DNA of 12,691 nt, taken from positions 1 through 12,691 of the forward strand of contig JAGATI010000067.1 in the NCBI GenBank assembly GCA_017621295.1. Direction: 5' to 3'. Source of the DNA: Clostridia bacterium. Lineage in GTDB: Bacteria > Bacillota_A > Clostridia > TANB77 > CAG-508. The translations under genes and the position numbers were made by a program. The notes beneath the pieces are model-generated. The model was not told where the DNA came from and did no database searches. It was given only the letters and a program-made list of their open reading frames with translations. Positions 1 through 7,776 of the stretch are shown piece by piece (the stretch's first letter is position 1; every line of letters begins with the position of its first letter).

Positions 1-469
1 AACTATCTGCAACTTTAAATGCAAAATCATATTTTTCTTGATCTATCGCACCACTTTTTAAAGCTGAAGATAAATCATTTCTATCTTCAAGATTAATATA
101 TGTACTAGACTTAGTTGCACATTCTTGATAAAATACTACATCTAAATATAAATCATCATAATATGGAACGCCATCTTCTACTGCATTTCCATCTGTTATA
201 TCAAAGTAATATTCTAAGATATTTAACTTATCATCTATATGTGCTCTAACATTATAATTTTCATGTAAAGGTGTATATTCTAATAATGTAAAATTTTTGT
301 CAATCTTTTTTACTAATTCGCCATTTATATACATATAATAAGGCTCTGTTACCTCTCTAAATTCCTTTAATGTTACATATGCGTCTAATTCCTCAAGTTT
401 TACAATAGTAATATCCAATTCCTTTGCTTCTCTTGTATATTTTTTTCTTACATCAACTTTTCTATTCAT
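1..469 (-). CDS. DUF402 domain protein, partial (C-terminus outside window)
   Basis: The first 156 residues are visible and the frame is open to the window edge. The match to DUF402 rests on the block YYDDLYLDVV (about residues 103-112) and the following segment LEDRNDLSSALKSG ending in a helix like those that close DUF402 domains. Characterised DUF402 members are metal-dependent nucleoside di/triphosphate phosphatases; others are described as RNA-binding. Here the usual acidic 'DxDEL' stretch reads LEDRNDL, so metal binding may be altered. The start ATG at 469 overlaps the last 8 bases of the guanylate-kinase-like gene, and its ribosome site AAGGAGGAG lies inside that gene, so the two are translationally coupled. 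It is the last visible gene of the operon. Residues 1-100 look like the small N-terminal beta domain of the family. I am confident of the family and not of the substrate. Confidence 0.85.
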   Translation of the reverse strand, partial: MNRKVDVRKKYTREAKELDITIVKLEELDAYVTLKEFREVTEPYYMYINGELVKKIDKNFTLLEYTPLHENYNVRAHIDDKLNILEYYFDITDGNAVEDGVPYYDDLYLDVVFYQECATKSSTYINLEDRNDLSSALKSGAIDQEKYDFAFKVADS

Positions 470-1148
470 TTATTTCAAGCTCCTCCTTATCACGATTATA
501 AAAATCATTTAAAAAATCAAGATTCTGTTCATCTAAAAATAATAATCCTTTTAGTGCCCTTTTGTAATCTCTCATTTCGTCATTGCTGATATTTCCAAAT
601 TTCCTTTTTCTCATAAAATTTAAAATATCTTCTACATTTTGTATAGTTTCTTCTAAATTTTCGTTTATTACTAGCCAATCATATTTTCTGGTCTTCAATA
701 CTCTTTGAATTTGCTTTATACCTCTTGATTGTCTAGTTTTTCCTCTATCTCCCCTTTGTCTTAATAATTGTTCTTCTGTTTTTGGTATTACATATATCAT
801 AACAGTTTCTGGAAATCTTTCTTTTATTTCTAATCCTCCACTCACTCCCATATCAATTAAAAAGTCCTTATTATCATTTTCCTCTAATTTATCTTCTAAC
901 AAAGGCATTCCATAATAGTCGCTCTCAATTTTTGAACAAGCCATTAATTTATTTGCATTTAATAATTCTAAATATTCCTTTGGAGAAATGAAATTATATT
1001 GTTCTCCATCTATTTCACCTGCTCTTGGACTTCTTGTAGTATATGTAGAAATCTGGCTTGCATTATTTCTATTTCTTAGTAGATTTTGAATTATAGTACT
1101 TTTTCCAGATCCACTTGGTCCTGATATAACTACTAGTAAATTATTCAA
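462..1148 (-). CDS. Divergent guanylate-kinase-fold nucleotide kinase
   Basis: The protein is 228 aa, about 25-30 longer than usual GMP kinases because of a charged C-terminal helical extension from about residue 178. The P-loop GPSGSGKS is at 10-17. The phosphate-binding segment TTRSPRAGEIDGEQY (37-51) keeps the family Arg, Glu and Tyr. The DYYG block is at 77-80 and lid arginines are at 130-142. By eye alignment, the residues that read guanine in GMP kinases are not kept: the Glu of 'EY' is A70, the Thr/Ser after YYG is M81, and the Asp of 'IDxQG' is G101. It is therefore probably a kinase of this fold acting on another substrate, not the housekeeping Gmk. The start is TTG, set by AAGGGAAG about 8 bases upstream. 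It follows the radical SAM gene by 26 bases and overlaps the DUF402 gene by 8, so all three form one operon. Confidence 0.85.
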   Translation of the reverse strand: MNNLLVVISGPSGSGKSTIIQNLLRNRNNASQISTYTTRSPRAGEIDGEQYNFISPKEYLELLNANKLMACSKIESDYYGMPLLEDKLEENDNKDFLIDMGVSGGLEIKERFPETVMIYVIPKTEEQLLRQRGDRGKTRQSRGIKQIQRVLKTRKYDWLVINENLEETIQNVEDILNFMRKRKFGNISNDEMRDYKRALKGLLFLDEQNLDFLNDFYNRDKEELEINE

Positions 1149-1174
1149 TTTAACTTCCCTTCTTTTCCTGTATT

Positions 1175-2275
1175 TTATTGTGATATTAAGAACTCATCTT
1201 CTCGTTTTAATAATTCATCTGCTTTTATGTTCTTTTTGGATATATGTCTTAAGTAAGATACTTCTTCTTGCCAATAAGTTCCATCAAGTTTTATATAATG
1301 ATCTTTTATTTGAAAATTACCTTTTAAATCTATTTTATCTAAAAATCCTTGAAATTGATTTGCTGTTATTTGATTATTACTTTCTTGTTTACATATACTA
1401 AAATTAGGACAATCTTTATCACAGAAACCTATCTTACTATTTCCAATACAAATTGGATAACTAACACATGTAGGATTACAATAATATATTCTTGCACTAT
1501 GCCCATTATAATCTGGTCTTTTTAGTAAATAACTAATTCCACATGAAGTCTTCTTAAACATTGGATAATCTTTATTTTCCTTTTTAAATATATCTTTTAT
1601 CCTCTTATAAGTTTCTGGTAATAAAACTTTATGGTCTGGATCATATTTATCTGGTATTCCTATATTAGCATTTTCTAATACAGCTTTCAAGTGTGTATTT
1701 AAGCGTATCCCTGATACTATACTACATTCACAATATTTAGTAACTATAGAAGAAACATGTTTAATTGTTTCTTCATCACTATTTAATCCTTCTATTACAG
1801 GTCTATAATAATTTACTAATTTTATATTTTTTAATTTAGATAAAATCTGCATTGTTTCAATTTGTCTTGTTTCATTTCTATTTTCTAATTTCTCAGATAA
1901 TCCTGAAAAGGTATATAATATTATAATGTTTAAATTTATTTTAGAAAGTCTTTCAGCTCTTTCTTCAGTCATATATCCTTTAGTAATTATCATAATTGGA
2001 TTTTTAACATTTTTTTGTTCCATAATTTCAAGTATCTTCATTGTGCTATCAAATACCTGAGCATTTAATAATGGATCTGTCTGATTATTAATTGATATTG
2101 GAACTTCGTTAGTATATAACCTAAAATTCAATAATTCCTCTACTAATTCTTCTTCATCTGAAATTTTCTTTACAGTACATCTATCCCCTAATCCACTTAA
2201 TATACAATATTTACACCCTATAGTACACCCATCATATGATGATATAGATATTGATGATTTTAAATAATTTAACAT
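1175..2275 (-). CDS. Radical SAM protein, CxxxCxxC type, with Cys-rich C-terminal region
   Basis: The 366-aa protein has the [4Fe-4S]/SAM motif C17-x3-C21-x2-C24, in the wording GCTIGCKYC, near the N-terminus. It then shows the strand-end motifs of a radical SAM barrel: NNQTDPLL (63-70), IMIITKG (94-100) and YYRPVIEG (156-163). This pattern resembles the spore-photoproduct-lyase / Rv2578c-like branch, not the SPASM peptide-maturing branch. A second set of cysteines, C245, C266, C270, C276, C285, C289 and C295, could hold one or two auxiliary Fe-S clusters. The ATG at 2275 has the ribosome site AAAGGGG. It is the first gene of an operon with a guanylate-kinase-like enzyme and a DUF402 protein, 173 bases after a LysR gene. 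The substrate is unknown; the neighbours suggest a nucleotide or nucleobase derivative. Family call firm, function open. Confidence 0.9.
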   Translation of the reverse strand: MLNYLKSSISISSYDGCTIGCKYCILSGLGDRCTVKKISDEEELVEELLNFRLYTNEVPISINNQTDPLLNAQVFDSTMKILEIMEQKNVKNPIMIITKGYMTEERAERLSKINLNIIILYTFSGLSEKLENRNETRQIETMQILSKLKNIKLVNYYRPVIEGLNSDEETIKHVSSIVTKYCECSIVSGIRLNTHLKAVLENANIGIPDKYDPDHKVLLPETYKRIKDIFKKENKDYPMFKKTSCGISYLLKRPDYNGHSARIYYCNPTCVSYPICIGNSKIGFCDKDCPNFSICKQESNNQITANQFQGFLDKIDLKGNFQIKDHYIKLDGTYWQEEVSYLRHISKKNIKADELLKREDEFLISQ

Positions 2276-2328
2276 TTTAAATTACACCCCTTTATACATT
2301 TTTTATTACGTAGTTTTGCTACATTTCA

Positions 2329-2356
2329 ATTATATTTATTTATTATTTAAAATCAA
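2329..2356 (-). promoter_or_regulatory. Promoter of radical SAM operon
   Basis: Read on the minus strand, TTGATT (2356-2351) and TATAAT (2334-2329) are separated by 16 bases, a good sigma-A-type promoter. Transcription would start near 2322, leaving about 47 bases of leader before the radical SAM ATG. Confidence 0.6.
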
Positions 2357-2366
2357 ATATCTATTT

Positions 2367-2383
2367 TTTATAGGTGCTATAAA
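2367..2383 (-). promoter_or_regulatory. Candidate LysR-type operator
   Basis: A perfect dyad TTTATAG-CAC-CTATAAA contains the T-N11-A pattern typical of LysR-type regulator sites. Its centre is about 53 bases upstream of the inferred transcription start of the radical SAM operon, just upstream of the -35 box, a usual place for activation. The LysR gene ends about 65 bases further up. AT-rich DNA makes chance dyads common, so this is a candidate only. Confidence 0.4.
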
Positions 2384-2448
2384 TACCATTTATATGTTTG
2401 TAAATTTTAACTTATTAATTAAGTTACTGTGTATGATAAATATTATAT

Positions 2449-3372
2449 TTATTTTACTTGTTCCTCCAATTCTACTAGTTCCTCCTTTATAAATCTATCT
2501 GGTGCATATGTTACAAAATTTTTTATATAAGCAATTCCTATATCTATTTTAGGTAACTCAATATCAACTTTTACTTTTTTCATTCTATTTTTTTCTAATT
2601 TTTCTGCTACAGTATCTTCTATTAACCACCCTATCCCAATATTTCTTCTAATCATTTTTAATGTCATTTCAGTTGTAGAAATCTCCATAATAGGATTCAA
2701 TTTAATATTATATTGTTCAAAAACCTCATTAATCTTTTGTCTTGTAGAAGCACTTTCATTTGGCAAAATCAAAGGTATTTCATTTATGTTCTCTTTTTTT
2801 ATTACTTCATTTCCAAATTTGTCTACAAAATCTGCTTCTCCTACAAAAGCTGTATTTAATGATATTAGTTTTTTAGTTACTAACTCTAAGTTATTTTTGC
2901 ATATTGGGAAACAATCTATTATAAAATCTAGTTGGTGTTTTTCTAGCATATATACCATATCAGTAGTTGATCTATTTTGTATGCAAAATTTAATATTGGG
3001 ATATTTTTTATGAAACCTTTCAATTTTATTAGCTAAATATGATGTTCCTATATGTGTTGGAACTCCTATTCTAACATTACCTGAAATCATTTCTTTTGAT
3101 TCTTTTATACTTTGTTCCCCTAGATATATATAATCATAAGCATTTTTTATATAATAGTATAAGTTTTCACCTTCAGGAGTTAATGTTACTCCTTTTGCAT
3201 TTCTATAAAACAATTTAACATTCAATGCTTTTTCCAACTCTTTAACATTATAACTTATTGCAGGTTGAGAGATAAAAAGTTTCTCACTGGCTTTAGAAAA
3301 ACTTTTACATTGTGTTACTGCATAAAATGTTTTATATAGATTTAAATCTACATTCTGATTAAAAATATTCAT
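2449..3372 (-). CDS. LysR-family transcriptional regulator
   Basis: The 307-aa protein has a full LysR layout: a winged helix-turn-helix in residues 9-67, with the recognition helix around SQPAISYNVKELE (35-47) and a wing containing LTPEGE, then a linker helix (about 68-90) and a periplasmic-binding-like effector domain (about 93-300, beginning GNVRIGVP). It would bind DNA as a dimer or tetramer and respond to a small ligand that cannot be inferred. The ATG at 3372 has AAGGAG 7 bases upstream. It sits upstream of, and in the same direction as, the radical SAM / kinase / DUF402 operon, and a T-N11-A dyad lies in the gap between them. Unlike most LysR genes it is not divergent from its presumed target, so it may also be co-transcribed with it. 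No obvious terminator follows it. Confidence 0.95.
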   Translation of the reverse strand: MNIFNQNVDLNLYKTFYAVTQCKSFSKASEKLFISQPAISYNVKELEKALNVKLFYRNAKGVTLTPEGENLYYYIKNAYDYIYLGEQSIKESKEMISGNVRIGVPTHIGTSYLANKIERFHKKYPNIKFCIQNRSTTDMVYMLEKHQLDFIIDCFPICKNNLELVTKKLISLNTAFVGEADFVDKFGNEVIKKENINEIPLILPNESASTRQKINEVFEQYNIKLNPIMEISTTEMTLKMIRRNIGIGWLIEDTVAEKLEKNRMKKVKVDIELPKIDIGIAYIKNFVTYAPDRFIKEELVELEEQVK

Positions 3373-3400
3373 AATGGACTCCTTACTATTTTATATTTTA

Positions 3401-3429
3401 AATCTATCATATAACATAAAATTTATCAA
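3401..3429 (-). promoter_or_regulatory. Possible LysR gene promoter
   Basis: On the minus strand TTGATA (3429-3424) and TAGATT (3406-3401) are 17 bases apart, ending about 28 bases before the LysR ATG. The -35 overlaps the tail of the upstream terminator palindrome. Only 53 bases separate that terminator from the gene, so a promoter must lie here if the terminator is efficient. The -10 is weak. Confidence 0.35.
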
Positions 3430-3480
3430 TAATAAAAAAGCAAACAGTTATTAAATAACTATTTGCTTTTTTATTATTGA
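3426..3480 (-). terminator. Long palindromic terminator after adhesin gene
   Basis: These 55 bases are an almost perfect palindrome: 27-base arms around one central base, with a single mismatch that becomes a G-U pair in the minus-strand transcript. The GC-anchored core is GCAAATAGTTATT and its complement, followed on the minus strand by TTTTTTATTATT. It includes the TAA stop of the adhesin gene. The plus-strand reading also ends in T-rich sequence, so it could stop transcription from both sides. Confidence 0.85.
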
Positions 3481-6400
3481 TTTTTGTAGTTATATTTTGT
3501 TACTACTTCTCCACTTACAATCAAGATTACTATTGTAAAAGTCCTTATTGCAATTGTTGTTTTACTTAAATCATTTCCTGTTCTAGGTAGAGTTTTAATT
3601 TTTAACTCTTTTTTATATGTAGTTGTAGTATGTTCGTCATTATCTTCTAACTCTGTTACATTTCCATTTACATCTGTATATTGTCCTGTTAATTTTGTTT
3701 TATTAGTCCATTCATCTGTTTCTTTTACATCTGAATCAATCCTTGTAAAAATAAATGGTGCTTCAGTAAATGTAAATCCACTTTTTACTGTTCCGAACTC
3801 GATTTTAAAATCTGTTATGTATTCATTTGATTCATCATTTAATCCTAATGATTCAAAATCTATACAATTATTAACTAATGTAGAATATTCTACACCATAT
3901 TGTTTGTAATCGTTTTTGTTGGTTTTATAGTATACTTTAAAATTTAAGTCTTCATTCCAAGTTCCTGTATACAATTTAGTAATTTTTGTATATTTTGATG
4001 GTAGATGATCCCACCAAGTAAAGTTATCTAGTGATACATTTGATTTATTAATTAAATTTGGAAAATCATATCTTATAATATCATTTGGTTGTGCCTGATT
4101 TATTCCTGTTTTGCTAATATCTAATTCTAAATTTACTGCTGTATTATAAAATTCTAAGCTTACCTGTTTTCCATCATCTAAAATATCTATAATATTATCT
4201 TTTGAATCATTTAAGAATAAATCATGTGTTTTAATTTCTTTAAATAGGTATTTTCCATATGGTACTGTTACTTGAACATTACCTGTTTCGTCTGTTTTTA
4301 CAGTATAATATTCTTTACCATCTATTACTATTTTTTCTCCTATATATTTATCAAATTTATCTTTTGCAAAATCTATTATATTTCCTTTTTCAGCTATTTT
4401 GTATAATACAAAATAAGTGTCTGGTATACCTTCATTTTTCTTTATACCATATTTTATAGAATCGTTATTTGCTTTTTTTATTATATTTATATCGTTTTCG
4501 ATTACTTTGTCCGCAAAATTAATTTCGATCTTTTGATTTTGTGATACAACTTTAAATGTTGATATAACGTGGTCTAAAGTATACCCTTCTGGTGCTTTTG
4601 TTTCTTTTACAAAGTATGTTCCATATCTAAAGGTTAAGTTTTCTGAATAACCATTTTCTTTTGTCTTTGTATGGAATACTACTTTATCTTCTTTATCTAA
4701 TTTATCATTTTTGTTTGTATCTTCGTAAATATCAAATTCTGCTCCTGCTAATGGTTTATGTGTATCTCTATCTTCTTTGTGAGGATTTACTTTTGTTGTT
4801 ATAGGTTTATTTTCTATTTTTAAAGTTTCTTTTAATCCTTCTTTATATTCTCCATTTTTTAAGTATTTAGTGAAATCTAATACTTTCTCTATATCTTCAT
4901 CATTATAAGCTATATTGTGCTTTGTTTCCTTTAAAATGTACTTTTCTTCCATTCTTAATACTTTTGATTTATCTTCAGTATTTGCAGATTTTGATATTGC
5001 TTTACCATTTTTATCTGTTATTATTTTATCAATCATTTTATCTTCTTTATCTATTTTGCCATTTTTGTTTATATCTTCATATATTGTAAATTCAACATCT
5101 GGAACCTTTATTGTTTTATCTTCAGAATCTGTCTTTATAACTTCTATTTGAATTGTCTTAGGACGATTTACTACATTATGATTGATTATTTTATTATATT
5201 CTACTTTAAAAGCTCTAACTGTAGTATCTAAAATATATGAATCTGGTGTTTTTATTTCAATATATAAATAGTTTCTATCTACTCTTAAATCTTTTGATGT
5301 CGCTGTTCCATCTTTTCCTGTTGTTAATGTATCTACTAATTTATCTATACTTTTTTCTATTTTTCCATTATTATTTACATCTTCGTAAACTTCAAAAACT
5401 GCACCTTCTATTGATTTTGTATTATTGTATTCATCAGTTTTTATAATTTTGCCATTTCCTTTTTTTGCTTTATTTTCAAATACAATTGTTGTTATTTGAT
5501 TTTCTTTAAGCTCTATTATTTTTGGTGTGCTATCTAATATATATCCTGTTTGTGTTTCTGTTTCAATTAATATTAATTTTCTATAATCTCTTATAGTATA
5601 TTTCTTTGTAGCAGTTTCCCCATTTTTATCCGTAATAAGAGTATCTACATATTCATTTCTTTCTGCAATTCCATTTTCATTTTTATCTACATATACATCA
5701 AATTTTACATTTGCAAGTTTTACTTCTTTGTCTTCCTCATCAATTTTTATTATCTTAATAGAACCTTTTTTTAATTCATTTTCTAATAAGATTTCTTTTG
5801 TTTTATCTTTAGATATTTCAAAATCAATATCATTTATTGAATAATACCATTCATTTGTAACAGTCTCACTCAAAGTATATTTACCTGTTCTTAAATTCTC
5901 TATAGTTAAATCGCCATTCCAATCTGTATAGAAAATATGTGCATTATCTTTGTTTTCTGTATATTCGAAAATATCTTTTTCTTTATTCCACTTTATATAT
6001 TTTCCAAATTCGTGAGATTTGATAATAAATCCTATATGTCCTAAACCAACCTTATGGTTATCTTTATCAACTTTAAGTATATGAAGTTTTCCTTCATCAT
6101 GATCATTCTTTATATTTATATTTTTTGCGGTATTATCTGTTAATGTAATACCAGTTGTAATTTCATTTTTTATATTGTAATTACTTGGAGCTTTAGTTTC
6201 TTTCAAAATATATTTCTTATTATAAACTAATAATTCTTTAGATATAGCTTCTCCATTACTGTTTGTAACTAAATGGTCTACTTTTTCGTCTTCACTATCA
6301 ATTTTATTATTATTGTTATTATCTAAATAAACATCAAATTCTGCTCCTTGAAGTTTCGCATTTGTTATACTATCAGTTTTACTTATAGACAACTTTCCAA

Positions 6401-7703
6401 CTTGTGGTGCATTATACATTGTTATTTCCTTTGTTTTAGCTGTATCTAATGCATATAACTTAACTGAACCTAGATTTTGTGAAACTCTATATCCATCAGG
6501 TGCTTTTGTCTCCTTAATTAAGTAAGCTCCTTGCTCTAAATCAGTAATAGTTGCTGTTCCATTTGAATCTGTTGTAATTCCTGTTTTTACTTTTGGCTCT
6601 CCTGAATCAATCTTTCCATTTAAGTTATTATCTTTATACATATCAAATACAGCTCCTTGTAATGGCTTTTGATTAGTTGAATCCTTCTTAAAAATCTTAA
6701 CATCTTCAGTAATTAAATTATTAGTAGTATCTTTTGATAAGTATTGGAATGGATCTGTTAGAATAGCATACCTTTGCCATGATGAATTTTCTACTGGTAT
6801 ACCAGCATATAAAGGATATGTTTTAACCTTTACATCTTTAACAACTATCGTTCCTGTATAATCTTGTGAATTTGCATTTAATGGTATTTTTATTTTAATA
6901 GTTGTTCCTCTATGTGTTTCAATTGTTACTTGTGGTAATCCTGAAATCAACACATTATAACTATCTATTTGATGGTTATTGTCATCAGTTACTTTATATG
7001 TAATTACTGAATAATCCCCTTCTACTTTTGTAGCTTCTTTTTTTAAAACAATTTGTGCTATTTTATATGTATCATTTGTTCCAATAGCTTTTTCATAAAT
7101 CTTTCTTCCTGCATCTATTATTTCTTTAGATCTTGCTTGTACTTCACTCCAGTCCATATTTTTTGTTTCAGATGTTACAATATCTACTATACAATATGCA
7201 TCATCATATTTTTTATTTTCTACTAATGCATGAACTACACATTTTACTGCCTGATATAAATCATCATCATTTCTACACCCCCAAGCAGTCCAATTTGAAG
7301 TTCTTGTTGATGGATTATAATCTTTCATATATCCCCAATAAATTGCTCTCCATATTGCAGGATTGTCAAAATCTGTTACTTTAATGTTATAACCATCTCC
7401 TGCTCCTGTTCCTACACCAGACTTATCTGGATCAATACAAAATGCAGGATACCAAGCATCTCCATCATTATAATAAACTTTGAAAATCTCTTTCACTAAA
7501 TGTTTACCATCTTCTCTAACAAGGTCCTTCATACCTACTAAGTCTAAAAGATTTCCAAAACTTTGTAAATAAGCATTGTCATCTACTTTTACGGCTCCTT
7601 GCACTTCTTTTGGTATTAAAAATGCAATAGATAACATTAAAATTATTAATACCAATGAAATAATTAATGTGCACATTTTAATACTTTTTAAAATTCCTTT
7701 CAT
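3474..7703 (-). CDS. Sortase-anchored thioester-domain adhesin with SpaA/Cna-B-like repeats
   Basis: This 1409-aa wall protein begins with a signal peptide (basic start, hydrophobic core about 11-30, likely cleavage near VQG-A at 36-37). Residues about 75-215 form a thioester domain: FCID with C89 and YQAVK with Q151 are the expected Cys-Gln pair for covalent host attachment. Eight SpaA/Cna-B-like domains follow (about 334-1190), many with the 'KETKAP' glutamate and terminal Asn expected for isopeptide bonds. Six contain EF-hand-like 12-residue loops. A less regular domain of about 170 residues follows, then the sorting signal LPRTG (1372-1376), a hydrophobic stretch and a basic tail. It is expected at the cell surface, anchored by a sortase not in this window. 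The ATG at 7703 has AAGGAGG 8 bases upstream. It has its own promoter and terminator, so it is monocistronic. Confidence 0.93.
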   Translation of the reverse strand: MKGILKSIKMCTLIISLVLIILMLSIAFLIPKEVQGAVKVDDNAYLQSFGNLLDLVGMKDLVREDGKHLVKEIFKVYYNDGDAWYPAFCIDPDKSGVGTGAGDGYNIKVTDFDNPAIWRAIYWGYMKDYNPSTRTSNWTAWGCRNDDDLYQAVKCVVHALVENKKYDDAYCIVDIVTSETKNMDWSEVQARSKEIIDAGRKIYEKAIGTNDTYKIAQIVLKKEATKVEGDYSVITYKVTDDNNHQIDSYNVLISGLPQVTIETHRGTTIKIKIPLNANSQDYTGTIVVKDVKVKTYPLYAGIPVENSSWQRYAILTDPFQYLSKDTTNNLITEDVKIFKKDSTNQKPLQGAVFDMYKDNNLNGKIDSGEPKVKTGITTDSNGTATITDLEQGAYLIKETKAPDGYRVSQNLGSVKLYALDTAKTKEITMYNAPQVGKLSISKTDSITNAKLQGAEFDVYLDNNNNNKIDSEDEKVDHLVTNSNGEAISKELLVYNKKYILKETKAPSNYNIKNEITTGITLTDNTAKNINIKNDHDEGKLHILKVDKDNHKVGLGHIGFIIKSHEFGKYIKWNKEKDIFEYTENKDNAHIFYTDWNGDLTIENLRTGKYTLSETVTNEWYYSINDIDFEISKDKTKEILLENELKKGSIKIIKIDEEDKEVKLANVKFDVYVDKNENGIAERNEYVDTLITDKNGETATKKYTIRDYRKLILIETETQTGYILDSTPKIIELKENQITTIVFENKAKKGNGKIIKTDEYNNTKSIEGAVFEVYEDVNNNGKIEKSIDKLVDTLTTGKDGTATSKDLRVDRNYLYIEIKTPDSYILDTTVRAFKVEYNKIINHNVVNRPKTIQIEVIKTDSEDKTIKVPDVEFTIYEDINKNGKIDKEDKMIDKIITDKNGKAISKSANTEDKSKVLRMEEKYILKETKHNIAYNDEDIEKVLDFTKYLKNGEYKEGLKETLKIENKPITTKVNPHKEDRDTHKPLAGAEFDIYEDTNKNDKLDKEDKVVFHTKTKENGYSENLTFRYGTYFVKETKAPEGYTLDHVISTFKVVSQNQKIEINFADKVIENDINIIKKANNDSIKYGIKKNEGIPDTYFVLYKIAEKGNIIDFAKDKFDKYIGEKIVIDGKEYYTVKTDETGNVQVTVPYGKYLFKEIKTHDLFLNDSKDNIIDILDDGKQVSLEFYNTAVNLELDISKTGINQAQPNDIIRYDFPNLINKSNVSLDNFTWWDHLPSKYTKITKLYTGTWNEDLNFKVYYKTNKNDYKQYGVEYSTLVNNCIDFESLGLNDESNEYITDFKIEFGTVKSGFTFTEAPFIFTRIDSDVKETDEWTNKTKLTGQYTDVNGNVTELEDNDEHTTTTYKKELKIKTLPRTGNDLSKTTIAIRTFTIVILIVSGEVVTKYNYKNQ
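4132..6704 (-). repeat. Eight degenerate SpaA/Cna-B-like domain repeats, coding
   Basis: This part of the adhesin gene encodes about eight units of 95-130 residues. Units 1, 2, 4, 5, 6 and 7 share a DxNxNGKIDxxD/E loop after the first long strand, and their DNA there is similar enough to be visible as repeated text near 4690, 5050, 5360, 5680, 6300 and 6615. Units 3 and 8 lack the loop and are more divergent. Unit borders are approximate. Confidence 0.8.
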
Positions 7704-7726
7704 TTATCTATCCTCCTTGTTTTTAT

Positions 7727-7765
7727 AAATTTAAAAGAAGTTCCAAAAGAACTTCTTTTAAATTT
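7727..7765 (-). promoter_or_regulatory. Perfect 17-bp hairpin in adhesin 5' leader
   Basis: Two perfectly complementary 17-base arms (7727-7743 and 7749-7765) enclose a 5-base loop. The hairpin starts only about 5 bases after the inferred transcription start and ends 6 bases before AAGGAGG of the adhesin. On the minus strand it is followed by ATAAAAACAAGG, with no U-run, so it is more likely an mRNA-stabilising or translation-affecting leader structure than a terminator. On the plus strand a short T-run follows, but no plus-strand gene exists here. Confidence 0.7.
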
Positions 7766-7776
7766 TTTATATTAAC

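Noticed and set aside
462..1148. Calling this gene the housekeeping gmk
   Set aside because: The guanine-contact residues appear replaced, it has a C-terminal extension, and its neighbours are not the usual ones (rpoZ, remA, yicC and others).
2409..2425. Short dyad AACTTATTAATTAAGTT as a terminator for the LysR gene
   Set aside because: Only a 6-bp all-AT-dominated stem with no U-run after it on the minus strand; expected by chance here.
4259..5446. Several plus-strand frames opposite the adhesin gene
   Set aside because: They are antisense to repeated coding sequence, rich in Leu, Phe and Tyr as expected from complementing AT-rich codons, and have no ribosome sites.
4132..6704. CRISPR or satellite array suggested by repeated text
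   Set aside because: The repeats are degenerate protein-coding units inside one long frame, with no conserved repeat-spacer structure.
7727..7765. The 17-bp hairpin as a terminator
   Set aside because: It lies between the adhesin promoter and ribosome site, and no U-run follows in the direction of transcription.
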